A stretch of DNA of 64,000 nt, taken from the NCBI GenBank assembly GCA_027886185.1, contig WOAB01000595.1, positions 4,402,001-4,466,000 of the forward strand, read 5' to 3'. Of the stretch, positions 1-10,497 are shown in pieces. The number at the start of each line of letters is the position of its first letter. Position 1 is the first letter of the stretch. A program made the position numbers and the translations under genes. Source of the DNA: Rheum nobile. Its lineage: Eukaryota > Streptophyta > Magnoliopsida > Caryophyllales > Polygonaceae. Under the pieces are notes generated by a model that made no database searches, was not told where the DNA came from, and saw only the letters and a program-made list of their open reading frames with translations.

Positions 1-929
1 TCACCCATTATCATCACTTTTCTCTTAGGAGTAAGAAATCATGGAAAATCCATTTTAGAACATGCGTGCTATTCGAACACATCATTACTCATATAGACAC
101 AACCCGACATATACATGTCATGTGCCTAATTCTTTTCCAAGCAATACGTCATATTTTATAATCCTTGGGGATTGGAATTAGATCCAAATTGTAGTACCTC
201 CCACCTTTATCAGTGCGGAATTCATAATCAAGATTTTCCTTGTAGAGTAACACATGGTCATAAATAATCCATAACTTGTCTAGCAATAATCACATTATAT
301 GCAAATAATATAACATTACTCATACAAAATCTCATACATATATAATTAAATGCATAACAAATATACAATATATAAATAATCGACCATTCTATACAAAGTA
401 TAGTAGGGTCTAATGACTAATCTATTTAGAAACAGTAGAGTCAAGTCTAGCCAATCAGTATAACTATACTGTAGGGCATGAACCAGTAGACTTTTCAGCA
501 ATCTGGTTTTAACCGACCAATCTATACGAAGTACAGTAGGGTCAAAATGACTAGTCTGTATACAATACAGTCGAGTCAAACATAGCCAATCAGTACACGA
601 ACACTGTAGGGCATGGCATGACCAGTAGACTAAAAAGTAATCTGGTCAACCTAGTAGACTTATCATCAAGTAATCTGTATTAAATACAGTAGACATGAAT
701 CAAGTAATCTAGAAACATGAGTAGTCTATACAAAAGCATAGTAGACTCATAAAATCACACAAGACCTCATCTAACTCATGAGATACTTGTCTTTAGTCTC
801 TCGAGACTTAATCGAACGGTTGCACCGTCCTCCACCTTCCGTTTAAACCAACGAAAAGTCCATAATCATATAGACCTTATGATCATGCTATATATATACG
901 CATATATATACACGAGGAAACAAATATAT
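1..929. other. AT-rich unassigned flank
   Basis: No coding region that I can support. Short phrases near 770-830 (CTCATGAGATACTTG, then TTAGTCTCTCGAGAC) resemble the non-coding interior of gypsy-like elements A and B further right, around 20607 and 29012. This may therefore be the interior of another degraded gypsy element. The stretch ends at the left TSD of the CACTA element. Confidence 0.4.
381..765. repeat. degenerate tandem repeat, about 133-bp period
   Basis: A unit starting CGACCATTCTATAC at 381 recurs as CGACCAATCTATAC at 514, and a shorter third partial unit follows from about 646. Within each unit the motifs CAGTAGGGTC, AATCTGT and ACTGTAGGGCATG recur, often as short inverted pairs (ACTGTA with TACAGT). 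No protein is encoded. Copies are diverged, so the duplication is old. Confidence 0.6.
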
Positions 930-950
930 TTTCACTACAAGAAAAACGTC

Positions 951-1345
951 TTTGGGCGACGAAAAATAAAAATTTGGGAGACAAATTATATTTCGTCGCC
1001 CAAAGTATCTCTTGGCCAACGAAAACACAATTTCATCGCCAAATATTTTTTTGGGCGACGGAATATCATATTCGTCGCCCAAATGTATCTTTGTGCTTCG
1101 AATAAAATAATCGTCGCCCAAAATTGAACTTTTGACGACCAACATGAAATTTTGTAGCCCATAGTATAAGTTTGGGCGACAAACATGAACTTTCGTCGCC
1201 CAAAAATAAAATTAATAAAGAAAAAGTTTTTATCAAAATATTTTGGGCGACCAATATGAACTTTCGTAGCCCATAGTATAAGTTTGGACGACAAACATGA
1301 ACTTTCGTCGCCCAAAAATAAAATTAATAAAGAAAAAGTTTTTGT
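951..1345. repeat. CACTA left subterminal repeat block
   Basis: At least ten copies, in both orientations, of a motif close to TTTGGGCGACGAA or its complement TTCGTCGCCCAAA, spaced 20-45 bp apart. In the CACTA family such arrays bind the accessory transposase protein. Short reading frames with GRR and VAQ repeats across this block are by-products of the repeat. A segment around 1150-1220 is duplicated around 1260-1340. Confidence 0.85.
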
Positions 1346-1413
1346 CTTTCTACTTAGAAAAAAAAAAGACAGCTGCCGGCCCTAGCTTGTATCGATCAAG
1401 TACTTAGAAAAAA

Positions 1414-2924
1414 GGGGTTTTTGCAGGAAATCACCCGCTATATGTCACTTTCGGCACTAAACCACCTGAATTTAACCTATTGATTTTAAACCACCCAAAA
1501 GTGACACTTTTGTTACATTCGACCACCCATGGACGAATTCCGTTAAAATTTCCGTCCAAATGTGTGAAAAGACTATTTTGCCCCTTGGTTTTTTGTGAAA
1601 TTACAGGAATAGATTTGGGGAAATTGCAATCTGGCCCTCTAGTTTTTGGTTTGTGGCAGAATAGTCCTCAAACAAATTTTCATAATTACAAAAATTGCTC
1701 AAACTTATTATTTTTAATATTCTGAGTTGATAGTATATTTTAACCCCAAATTAAAGTGTAGAAAAATTAACTTAGGTTAAAATAGGCTTAAGTTATTATT
1801 CTTATGAATTTGACCATATTTAAATATGTAACAAAAATGTAAAATTTGATTTAAATATTTCAAGTCAAAATTTATAAGTTTTATATAAATTATAATTAAT
1901 ATAAGGTTAATCATAAAATTTGAATTAAAGATTAACCTTATATTAATTATAATTAATATAACGTTATAATATTATTCTTATGAATTTAACCTTATATTAA
2001 TTATAATTTATATAAAACTTATAACTTATAAATTAATTATAATTTAAGAATAATATTTAACATTATAATTAATTATAATTAAAGATTAACCTTATATTAA
2101 TTATAATTAATATAAGATTAACCTTATATTAATTATTCTTATGAATTTAACCTTATATTAATTATAATTTATATAAAACTTATAACTTATAAATTAATTA
2201 AATTAATTATAATTTAAGAATAATATTTAACATTATAATTAATTATAATTAAAGATTAACCTTATATTAATTATAATTAATATAAGATTAACCTTATATT
2301 AATTATTCTTATGAATTTAACCTTATATTAATTATAATTTATATAAAACTTATAACTTATAAATTAATTAAATTAATTATAACGTTATATTAATTATAAT
2401 TAATATAAGGTTAATCTTTAATTCAAATTTTATGATTAACCTTATATTAATTATAATTTATATAAAACTTATAAATTTTGACTTGAAATATTTAAATCAA
2501 ATTTTATATTTTTGTTACATATTTAAATATGGTCAAATTCATAAGAATAATAACTTAAGCCTATTTTAACCTAAGTTAATTTTTCTACACTTTAATTTGG
2601 GGTTAAAATATACTATCAACTCAGAATATTAAAAATAATAAGTTTGAGCAATTTTTGTAATTATGAAAATTTGTTTGAGGACTATTCTGCCACAAACCAA
2701 AAACTAGAGGGCCAGATTGCAATTTCCCCAAAACTATTCCTGTAATTTCACAAAAAACCAAGGGGCAAAATAGTCTTTTTACACATTTGGACGGAAAGTT
2801 TAACGGAATCCGTCCATGGGTGGTAACAAAAGTGTCACTTTTGGGTGATTTAAAATCAATAGGTTAAATCCGGGTGGTTTAGTGCCGAAAGTGACATATA
2901 GCGGGTGGTTCCTGCAAAAAACCC
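1414..2924. mobile_element. fold-back Mutator-like element, 9-bp TSD
   Basis: The left end GGGGTTTTTGCAGGAA and the inverse of the right end GGGTTTTTTGCAGGAA open two near-identical inverted arms of about 550 bp (roughly 1414-1966 and 2378-2924). The flanks are identical 9-mers, TAGAAAAAA, at 1405-1413 and 2925-2933. A 9-bp TSD with long inverted arms is the signature of Mutator-like fold-back elements. The central loop (about 1967-2377) is an A/T-only-like tandem repeat with periods of 160 and 170 bp. There is no ORF of note. It is nested in the CACTA element. Confidence 0.85.
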
Positions 2925-2935
2925 TAGAAAAAAAC

Positions 2936-3090
2936 CCTCCTACAGCTCCTCTCCAGCTCGTGCCCTAACTCGCCCGTTCTCCGGCTCGCTCGTGTTTTCT
3001 CCGATGGTCTCTCCGGCGATCGTCACCTTCTCCTTGCTCGTCTCGTTCCGTTTCGTCTATCAACCTAGAATCTGTTGAGGTAATGTTTTG
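2936..3090 (+). other. GC-rich, exon-like segment inside the CACTA
   Basis: This C/T- and GC-rich segment between the fold-back element and the Harbinger element resembles a plant 5' UTR or first exon. It ends in a plausible splice donor (GTTGAG then GTAATG, around 3077-3084). No protein is recognisable. It may be part of the captured 5' region that continues after 7767 if the Harbinger insertion is removed. The assignment is an inference. Confidence 0.35.
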
Positions 3091-3525
3091 AGTGCTCCAC
3101 TGTTAGGCAACTTTAATGGGGGGCTTTTAGATGGGGCTTTTAGGAGGATTTGAATGTATTTATTTGCTAAAAGCCCCATGGTATATTGGTGGCTTTTAGT
3201 GGGGGCTTTTAGATGGGGCTTTTAGATAAGTTTTATGTACAATTATATCCTTGGTTTGGATTGAAATTACAAAAATGCCATTTACTAAATTATGGATAAA
3301 AGCATACATTAAACTTAATATTTATATTTTATTTTAATTATATAATTATAATATTTATTTAAAATTAAGGGAAAAAACATACATTGATGGAAAATCAACA
3401 AAAGGGGATGCATACATTCAAGAAAACAAAATAACATGCGAAAATAACATGAACTAAACCAAATGACAATATTAAACGACAAACATGACACGATAATTAA
3501 AAACAACACATAAACAACAAAATAT

Positions 3526-4567
3526 TCAATTGTTGCCATAACGGTCCCAAATGTGCTTCTTCAAATCTTCCTTCAGCATGTGATGCATTGTTCTATCCCG
3601 TAGTTGAGCCGTTCTTATAATTAATGGATCGTTCATAATCTCTGGTCTATCGTTGCTCCAATCGCCTGATGTATTCTCTCCACTTACTCCTTCATCGAAT
3701 TGTGGGATTTCGTATCCATGATGGGAGTAAGAATCGCGTTCATCTTCTACGATCATATTATGTAGAATGATGCAAGCCCTCATTATCCTTCCAATCTTTC
3801 CAAAATCCCAACAGAGTGCTGGTTTACGAATTATTGCAAAGCGAGATTGCAGCACTCCAAATGCCCTCTCCACATCTTTACGAACAGACTCTTGGTGTTG
3901 GGCAAACAACTTGGCTTCATCGCCTTGGGGTAGGCGAATTGATTGCACAAATGTTGCCCAAGGTGGGTAGATGCCATCAGCGAGGTAATATCCCATCTTA
4001 TACTGATTCCCATTAACCGTGAAATTCACATTTGGAGCTCTACCATGCAAAACTTCATCAAAAACAAGAGATCGCTCAAGAACATTAATATCATTAGCCG
4101 TACCTGGTACACCGAAGAATGCATGCCAAAACCATAAGTCGTATGATGCAACAGCCTCCAAAATTATTGTTGGATGACCATGATCTCCACGGGCATACTG
4201 TCCTTTCCATGCAGTTGGACAATTTTTCCACCCCCAATGCATACAATCGATGCTACCTAGCATCCCAGGAAATCCACGAGACTCACCCACACTTAATAGG
4301 CGTTGTATGTCTGATGCGGTTGGCCGCTCAAGAACATTAATCTTTGTAAAGTTGCTCGTAGCCTTCTTCACGATTTCTTTCAATATACTTTCGATGACGT
4401 CGAGCACGCCCTGCCTCGGCATTGTTTCTTCGTTGTCGAGCACGCTTTTGAAGTGTCTCACACGCAGCAAGCGCTTCTTGTGTAACTCTTTCGTATTCAC
4501 CATCTTCAGAGCTATCGCTAGAAAGTAAAGGGTTTGAGTTTGAAGAGTTTGATGATGAACTAGACAT
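3526..4567 (-). pseudogene. Harbinger DDE transposase, internally deleted
   Basis: The C-terminal two thirds is a recognisable plant Harbinger (DDE_Tnp_4-type) nuclease. The first catalytic Asp lies in GMLGSIDCMHW, the second in ANDINVLERS, and the Glu in RKDVERAFGVLQSRF. The protein ends shortly after ILHNMIVEDERD. The natural start is the ATG at 4567, opening a Ser-rich N-terminus followed by a basic stretch (RARRHRKYIERNREEGYEQLYKD). That frame stops at about 4337, and the DDE part continues in another frame from about 4345. By family architecture the roughly 100 residues that normally lie between YEQLYKD and the DIQRLL motif, which include the DNA-binding helices, are missing. The gene is therefore a deletion derivative unlikely to make active transposase. 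Confidence 0.85.
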
Positions 4568-4643
4568 TTTCAGAGATTTAAAGAAATGAGGAGTGACTAA
4601 ACCATTGTAAATTCTCACTTATATAGATCTCTGCAATTCTAGG

Positions 4644-5119
4644 AAATGCCAACCAAAAGCATAGAGATGCTTAGTCAAATAAAACAAAGAAGCATTGATA
4701 TCAATGTATCACTTTGCAGAAGCAATAAAATGCTTTCTCTGCATCATTTTGCACCACAAAAAATCATAGAAAATGCCAACCAAAAGCATAGAGATGCTTA
4801 GTCAAATAAAACAAAGAAGCATTGATATCAATGTATCACTTTGCAAAAGCAATAAAATACTTTCTCTGCATCATTCTGCACCACATAAAATCATAGAAAA
4901 TGCCAACTAAAAGCAACAAAATGCTTTCTCTGCATCATTCTGCACCATATAAAATCATAGAAAATGCCAACCAAAATCATAGAGATGCTTAGTCAAATAA
5001 AACAAAGAAGCATTGATATCAATGTATCACTTTGCAGAAGCAATAAAATGCTTTATCTGCATCATTCTGCACCACATAAAATCATAGAAAATGCCAACCA
5101 AAAGCAACAAAATGCTTTC
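4644..5119. repeat. 127-bp minisatellite
   Basis: Units starting AAATGCCAACCAAAAGCA begin at 4644, 4771, 4898, 4962 and 5088. The full unit is 127 bp; the third is shortened to 64 bp and the last is cut by the solo LTR at 5120. It lies upstream of the transposase gene on its coding strand, in the space between the two Harbinger genes. No coding content is visible. Confidence 0.85.
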
Positions 5120-5667
5120 TGATCGGCACTATTTTATAGTGCACATCTAGGGGTTATTACCAGGTTTGAGGTGTCATTTGGATGGATTTAGAGCACAATC
5201 GTGGATTATGGAGTTAGAGTGGAGAAGTGAAGAAATCATGGGATTTATAGAGGTTTGAAGTGTATTGAAGAATAGAAGAACAATGTGCTGAATTCAAATG
5301 ATTCGTTCTCTCTACTCAGATGTCCAAATGAAGTGATTTCAATTCGATGAGTTAGATCTTGAAGTCTACTGCAAGTCCTCAAAATATGAGAGCAATCCGA
5401 GTTAGGAATCAAAAGTTATGACATTTTTACGGAATATCACAGAAGATGAAAAAGGCACCGCCGCCCCGCGGTGGAACTCACCGCCCCGCGGTGGAACTCA
5501 CCGCCCCACAGTGGACGTGTTAAACGCCTCGCGGCCAGAAGATTTATTTCCTTTATTGCACTTTTGGACTTTCTTATTTCTATTATTTTATTTCATTTGT
5601 TATTTTCATTAGGTTAACTTATTTCCTAAGCCTATTTAAGACCTTTTTCTAGGTTAAGAGGCAAACA
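5120..5667 (+). mobile_element. solo LTR inside the Harbinger element
   Basis: The segment begins TGATCGGCAC and ends GGCAAACA (TG...CA), and is flanked by the 5-bp direct repeat CTTTC at 5115-5119 and 5668-5672. A 5-bp TSD around a TG...CA unit without internal sequence indicates a solo LTR left by LTR-LTR recombination. It carries a 24-bp tandem repeat (CCGCCCCGCGGTGGAACTCA type) at about 5458-5520 and a TATA-like CTATTTAAGACC near 5630. The TGATC start resembles the LTR of element F, but a family assignment is not certain. Confidence 0.8.
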
Positions 5668-5843
5668 CTTTCACTTTTGCATCAACTAAAGCATAGATTT
5701 GCTTATTTTTAAAAACGATATCATTACTTGAACTTGAATTACATGATTGAAAGATACATCACAAGATTGAAACATGCACTTGGAAATGAAAACACACAAA
5801 GCTGAAAACTACAAATACAACTTAACAACTACATGGATAACAC

Positions 5844-6746
5844 TTAAGAGGTGAATTCTTTCATCAATTGCATCTTGTATACTTCCTCCTCTGGTGTGCA
5901 GCTCTTGTTCATCAACATACATAGCATTTCCCACTTCCTGCTCCTTTCCATCTCCTGCCTCTTTTGTTCCCTCTCCATCTCCTGCCTCTTTTGTTCCATC
6001 TCCATGGTCTTGATCTGAAGATATAACACTTGCTTATCCCTCTTTCGTGCCTCCTTTGTCATCTTCAATTCATGGAAATTATGCTGAATGAGAATTTTTT
6101 CTCTTTCAAGCGTATCTTCTCCATCATCTTCAGCACAACTTGTTGATGCAAAATTTTCCCCCTTTCGCTTAGCCTTCTTGATGCCCTCAGGACGCTTAAA
6201 AGTTCCAGTGAAACCACTTGTTGGAGTTTCTTGATTAGAACTTTCCATATCAGTAGACGATCTTTTCGAGCTTGGGGCACTCCCCGAGCTTTGGTTCATC
6301 CCGCCAGCCTGCTGCAAATAAGAATAGCTCCAGTTTGGCTCGTTTCGAAGAGCCTCCCATATATGCTCATATAAAAACCCTTTTCCCGTTTCAACCTTAA
6401 ACAACTCATGTGCTCTCTTCATAACATCATCATCATTCTCCCCACTTTTTTTTATCATTAGAAGCACGATGATACGTACAAACAAACTTATTCACAAAAG
6501 GATTGAATGTATGCCATCTTTGCTTAACACTTTTTTGAGTTCGCTCACCTTGACCTGGTTTCTTGTAAGTGTTCCAGTAGACTTGAATTCGCTTCCAAAA
6601 TGCCTCGGATGTCTGGTTGGTGTTGATCACGGGATCTTTAGTGGTGTTTAAGTACCCACTGATGAGGAGAAAATCATCATCCTTACTCCAGGCGCATTTT
6701 GTAGATTTAGGGGCGGCATCGGCATCACCACCACCACGAGCAGCAT

Positions 6747-6782
<36 letters not shown>

Positions 6783-6984
6783 TGCTTTGAGTTTGTTCCT
6801 GGGACTCAACAACATGTTGAGGTTGTGTACTAAAGCTTGACATCTCCACGGATTGAGATGCACCTCCGTAATAAGAGAACTGATTTTGTGAAAGGAGTTG
6901 TGTGTAGTTAATATTATAAGGATCATACACATCTAATGACAAATCCCCAAAGTTATTTGGGATGTTATCTTGGTTTGGATTCAT
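5844..6984 (-). pseudogene. Harbinger accessory ORF (SANT/Myb-like), frameshifted
   Basis: The start ATG is at 6984. The N-terminal part has a low-complexity region, then a Gly/Arg run encoded by a CCACGA repeat near 6745-6780. A SANT/Myb-like domain follows (WSKDDDFLLISGYLNT, later FWKRIQVYWN and KQRWHTFNPFVNKF). The second half (213 codons, 5844-6485) contains a Ser-rich linker and a Glu/Lys/Arg-rich predicted coiled coil (MEMEQKRQEMEREQKRQEME), as in the NAM-associated C-terminal region of PIF/Harbinger ORF1 proteins. The two halves are in different frames and join at a run of eight T at 6446-6453; one base fewer would restore the frame. In this family the protein binds DNA and helps the transposase. 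It shares orientation with the transposase downstream. Confidence 0.8.
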
Positions 6985-7766
6985 GATGAAATAATAGAAG
7001 GAAGGAATGAGAATAGAAGGGAGGATTGTGTGAGTTGTGTAACTGCAACCATGTCTTATTTATAGACAAAAAAAATTCATTTATATTATTGAAAAATAGA
7101 AATACATGCATAAAATATATTAAAACTATCCTTATTATATATTAAATTAAATTATTAATATATCATATATTATATTAAAATATAATTATACCCCTTATTA
7201 TATATTAAATTAAAAAAATATTTTATAAAAAAACATGCATAAAATATATTAAAGCTATCCTAAATAAAAATAACATGGTTTATTTGGACTTAATTATATT
7301 AAAATTAGTAAAAAAAATATATAAAATGATTTATTTTCACTTAATGATACCTATAATACAAAAAATATTAAAATATATCAAATATATCCAAAATGGATGT
7401 CTATGAATAGAGAAAAATATAACTAGAATTATGGTAATTTTTATTTTATTTTTTAACCAGTCGATTGCGTGCCACATGGTGCACATCAGGCGTGTTAGCG
7501 CGCGCCAATCATACAGCGCCACGTAGCACTGTGCATGGCAGAAATGAATAGCACCGCGTTTGGTTTGGAGGCAAAACGACATCGTTTTTTACTAATGCGG
7601 AGGCAAAAAAAATTGATAACCAAACAAGCCTCTAATTTTATATTTATGGGACGGTCCCGTTTTTATGCCCAATTTCAATACCCAAGATAGAGCTTTTAGC
7701 TGATTTTTCTTATTTTAATATATTTATTCTAAAAGCCTAGTTAAAAGCCTACCGTTATTCATGCTC
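6985..7766. other. AT-rich upstream region and right end of Harbinger
   Basis: The region is AT-rich and non-coding. It contains short repeats of TATTATATATTAAATTAAA and TGCATAAAATATATTAAA around 7100-7330. A GC-richer patch lies at 7455-7570. The terminal region shows TAGGCTTTTA-type motifs mirrored at the left end. Confidence 0.5.
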
Positions 7767-7863
7767 TCAGCTTCTAGTCAATCTTCGCTGGCGAGTGAGT
7801 TCTCGAGGAATACAAATTGAAGCTCTCCACTTCGCGTGCACTTCGGCTCTTTTAGCTCGCTCG

Positions 7864-8177
7864 ACGAGGATCGTTAACATCCCGTGCTTGCAAGACAACT
7901 ACTCTTACTTGTAATCTTCTCTTTCTCATGGTTGTTTTTCGTTCCTGTTAACAGTATTTATCTGATTACCGAGATTTGGAACTAGAAAATCTGCTCGGAA
8001 TTTTCAGACTGAAAATTGATGAATTGGGAGGCGAATTCATGATGTGTTTAACAGGATAATCGATGAGTCCACCAAGAAGGCGGCGGCGGTCGATCCAGTG
8101 GAGCCTGAGAAGGTTCTGAAAGTCGCCAAGGATAATGGCGCCGGTTTGAAGATGGTTCTTACTACTCATCACCACTG
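7864..8177 (+). pseudogene. GLX2: captured glyoxalase II fragment (first two coding exons)
   Basis: Glyoxalase II hydrolyses S-D-lactoylglutathione to D-lactate and glutathione. Exon 1 (7864-7910) reads RIVNIPCLQDNYSYL with donor GT at 7911. Exon 2 (8055-8177, acceptor AG at 8053-8054) continues in frame through DESTKKAAAVDPVEPEKV to LKMVLTTHHHW, with donor GT at 8178. These match the N-terminus of plant cytosolic glyoxalase II, whose metal site is a THHHWDH motif; the fragment stops just before the Asp-His, exactly at an exon end. The codon where the initiator Met belongs is ACG at 7864. The remaining exons are absent. The copy is carried by the CACTA element and splice sites are preserved, so it was captured as genomic DNA. 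Confidence 0.85.
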
Positions 8178-9826
8178 GTCATTTCCCTCTTCCCTGCTTT
8201 GACAGATGCCTCATGTGATATTCAACAAGTTTTGTGATGAAATATTACTTTCTACTTATGTTATGCCGAGGCTCATTTCTCATACAACATAGTTAGCTTT
8301 ATAACTCTTTCTCATGATCTAATTTTGGTGAGCATGTTCTGGATGACATTGCAATGGCTTCTATTACATCTACATGCCATTTCCATCAGTAATTCTTTAA
8401 GCCTTATAATTCTTGAAAATTGTTTCCAGCAAGTTTCGTGGAGAATGCAACAAAATATGACTCTTTTTTCTGAGTGATTAGCTGCTATAGTTGGTCAGTC
8501 CTACCAAGGATTGATAAATGCATCTACATCTGGTCAGACGGTACTATCGGAGTCACTGCCTACATTCTTTTGTTGTTGTTCACATTATCAAGTTTGAATA
8601 TATGGTGGCAAGTTTCATATTAGATCAGTGTTCTTATTGCAAGTATTTCAAGTGTTTAGAGCATGGACTGGTCATAACTGGCTTTTTTGCCATTTGGGTC
8701 TTGTTTTGCTTGAGTAACTGAGTTGATTATGGTTGTGTATATGGTGTTGCCTGCCTTATCTATTCTGACTGTATACAATTATTGTTGTAAAAGTACAATT
8801 AATCAGGCCCTCTTTTTGGTTATAGTTTTCTTGGTTGGTGCTTAATTAGTGGAAATGGCAGATTGGCAGAGTGATTGGTGTTGTGTTTTAATGTTGCTTT
8901 TCTTTGCTTGTGAAATGGGCTCCTTTTCTGTGTGTTGGCCTTACTATTTGACCAATATAGTCTCTTTGTTAATGCCTTACGATCTATTTCTCATCACCTT
9001 TCTACAATATTACTTTGGAACTCATTGTTTGCTCAAGAAAGTACTGAATTTTTAGATATGGTTTATGCTTCATTCTGCTAAACTTGAAGGAATGGAAATT
9101 GGAATTATACCCTATAGTTCTTTAATGGGAGCATGTTGCAGTGTATGTCTCTATGTTGTCTTGATCCTTCACTGAAGTTTCTATTTTTCTTCTCACAACC
9201 TTTAGGATGAAATTGTCTTTAACTATTTTGGTAGATTTATGAGTGTCTTATATGCTTCCACACTTTATGTGCAAAGGTTTTTAGGTTGGGGAATCAAATT
9301 CAAGAAAAAATAAGTTTTTTTTCTTCTTCTCACAACCTTTCTTCCAAATGATCAATACATTTAATTTTCCAGGAAATATTTTTTAATGACAACTATATTA
9401 TTAGTATACCTTAGTATTGCTCATTATAATAGGGAGTAATTTCCTAGCTTAACTAAAATTTATACTCCCAAATATTATGTCATAACTTGAAGGTTCATGA
9501 ACACTTAGTCATCATCCTTGGGGCTGTCTTCTAGTAGCTTTTACACATCCTTGTCCCTCGGCTTATTAGATAATTGTTGTGTATGCCATGGCATAAGAGG
9601 AGCTGGGAGTTATCATCTGTTTCACGTGGTATCTCTCATGCTGAAGTTTATTCTAGTTACTATATATTGCTTTAGTTGGATACTGAGAACAATTAAGAGA
9701 TGTCTGAGGTCTATGTGGGTTGTCACATTGTTGCTATTAGAAAGTTGATCTAGTTATGGAATATTTTTGAAAAACAAAGTTTCCTAAGTTGATAGATAAA
9801 GGCTAAGACGCATATATTCTTTTCAG
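8178..9826 (+). other. intron-like interior of the CACTA, no exon recognised
   Basis: T-rich on the plus strand, like plant introns or a 3' flank, between the glyoxalase II fragment and the next exon. I looked for later glyoxalase II exons (AGGN and the following motifs) and found none. Open frames here are hydrophobic translations of T-rich DNA and look non-coding. Confidence 0.5.
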
Positions 9827-9926
9827 ACAAAAAGTTGGCGGAAAGCATTGGAACTGTACGAGGAAATTAAAGCCTTGAGCTTGCTTCCAACAGTCACCAC
9901 TATGAATGCCTTAATCACTATATTAC
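9827..9926 (+). pseudogene. captured exon of a pentatricopeptide repeat protein
   Basis: The exon is bounded by acceptor TTTTCAG (ending 9826) and donor GTAAGT (from 9927). It translates as KSWRKALELYEEIKALSLLP followed by TVTTMNALITIL. The spacing of W/A-L-Y-I and P-T-N-A-L-I residues is that of a PPR motif boundary, as in organelle RNA-binding PPR proteins; I think of the MRL1 type, but only from memory of its style. It lies on the same strand as the glyoxalase II fragment. Whether it was captured separately or together with the downstream exons is unknown. Confidence 0.6.
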
Positions 9927-10497
9927 GTAAGTATTTTGTAGCTGTATGACCATTAATTTTTAAGGTAATGTCTATTAAGAAACTTAATTGTCAGTTGTTA
10001 TTTTCTTTTCTGCATGGATAACCTTGATGGTTGGAAACAACTTTTCCCATTCTTATATATATAGAAAATAAAACATTGGCTTGTTGCCATGAACTAGTGA
10101 TGGGAAGACTGGATCCTTACAAATACATTGAGGATTTACGATGCTCTCTTACAACTATTGCAGCTAGGATTTTAGTTTCATAAACACACTGCTGAGTCTC
10201 CATCATATGAGTGGGTAGTGCAGGAAACTCATAGCTTGAACTTCTCTTATCAATACTGTGAAAATTTGTGTTACAACTATAGCTCTAGTTGTGAGTTAAT
10301 AGATTGCTCGAGCTCTCTTGATTGTGTCATTAGTTGCAAAATACCATTCTGACTACATTATGCAGTTCTTGTCAGAATCATTATCCTTTTATGTCAAAGT
10401 TTTTTGTTGTATAGTGGCTCTACTGATATGTTTGAACATATTTCTTGTCAAACTACTTGTACTTTCTTACACTACTGAAAACAAGTATGCTTTTCAG

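Larger units (their letters stand above)
3092..7766 (-). mobile_element. PIF/Harbinger DNA transposon (degenerate)
   Basis: The region contains the two ORFs that define plant PIF/Harbinger elements, a DDE transposase and a SANT-like accessory protein, both on the minus strand. Candidate ends are GTGCTCCACTGTTAGGC at about 3092 and the inverse of GCCTACCGTTATTCATGCTC ending at about 7766. Both are followed inward by repeats of GGGGCTTTTAG or TAGGCTTTTA. The 3-bp TSD is not clean (TGA on the left, TCA on the right), so the boundaries are approximate. The element sits inside the CACTA and holds a minisatellite and a solo LTR between its two genes. Confidence 0.75.

Noticed and set aside
879..1315. 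Open frames on both strands with GRR/VAQ repeats at the left CACTA end
   Set aside because: They translate the subterminal repeats; both strands and several frames are open for the same reason.
8518..9748. Hydrophobic plus-strand frames of 67-76 codons
   Set aside because: Translations of T-rich intron-like DNA; no conserved motif or splice context.
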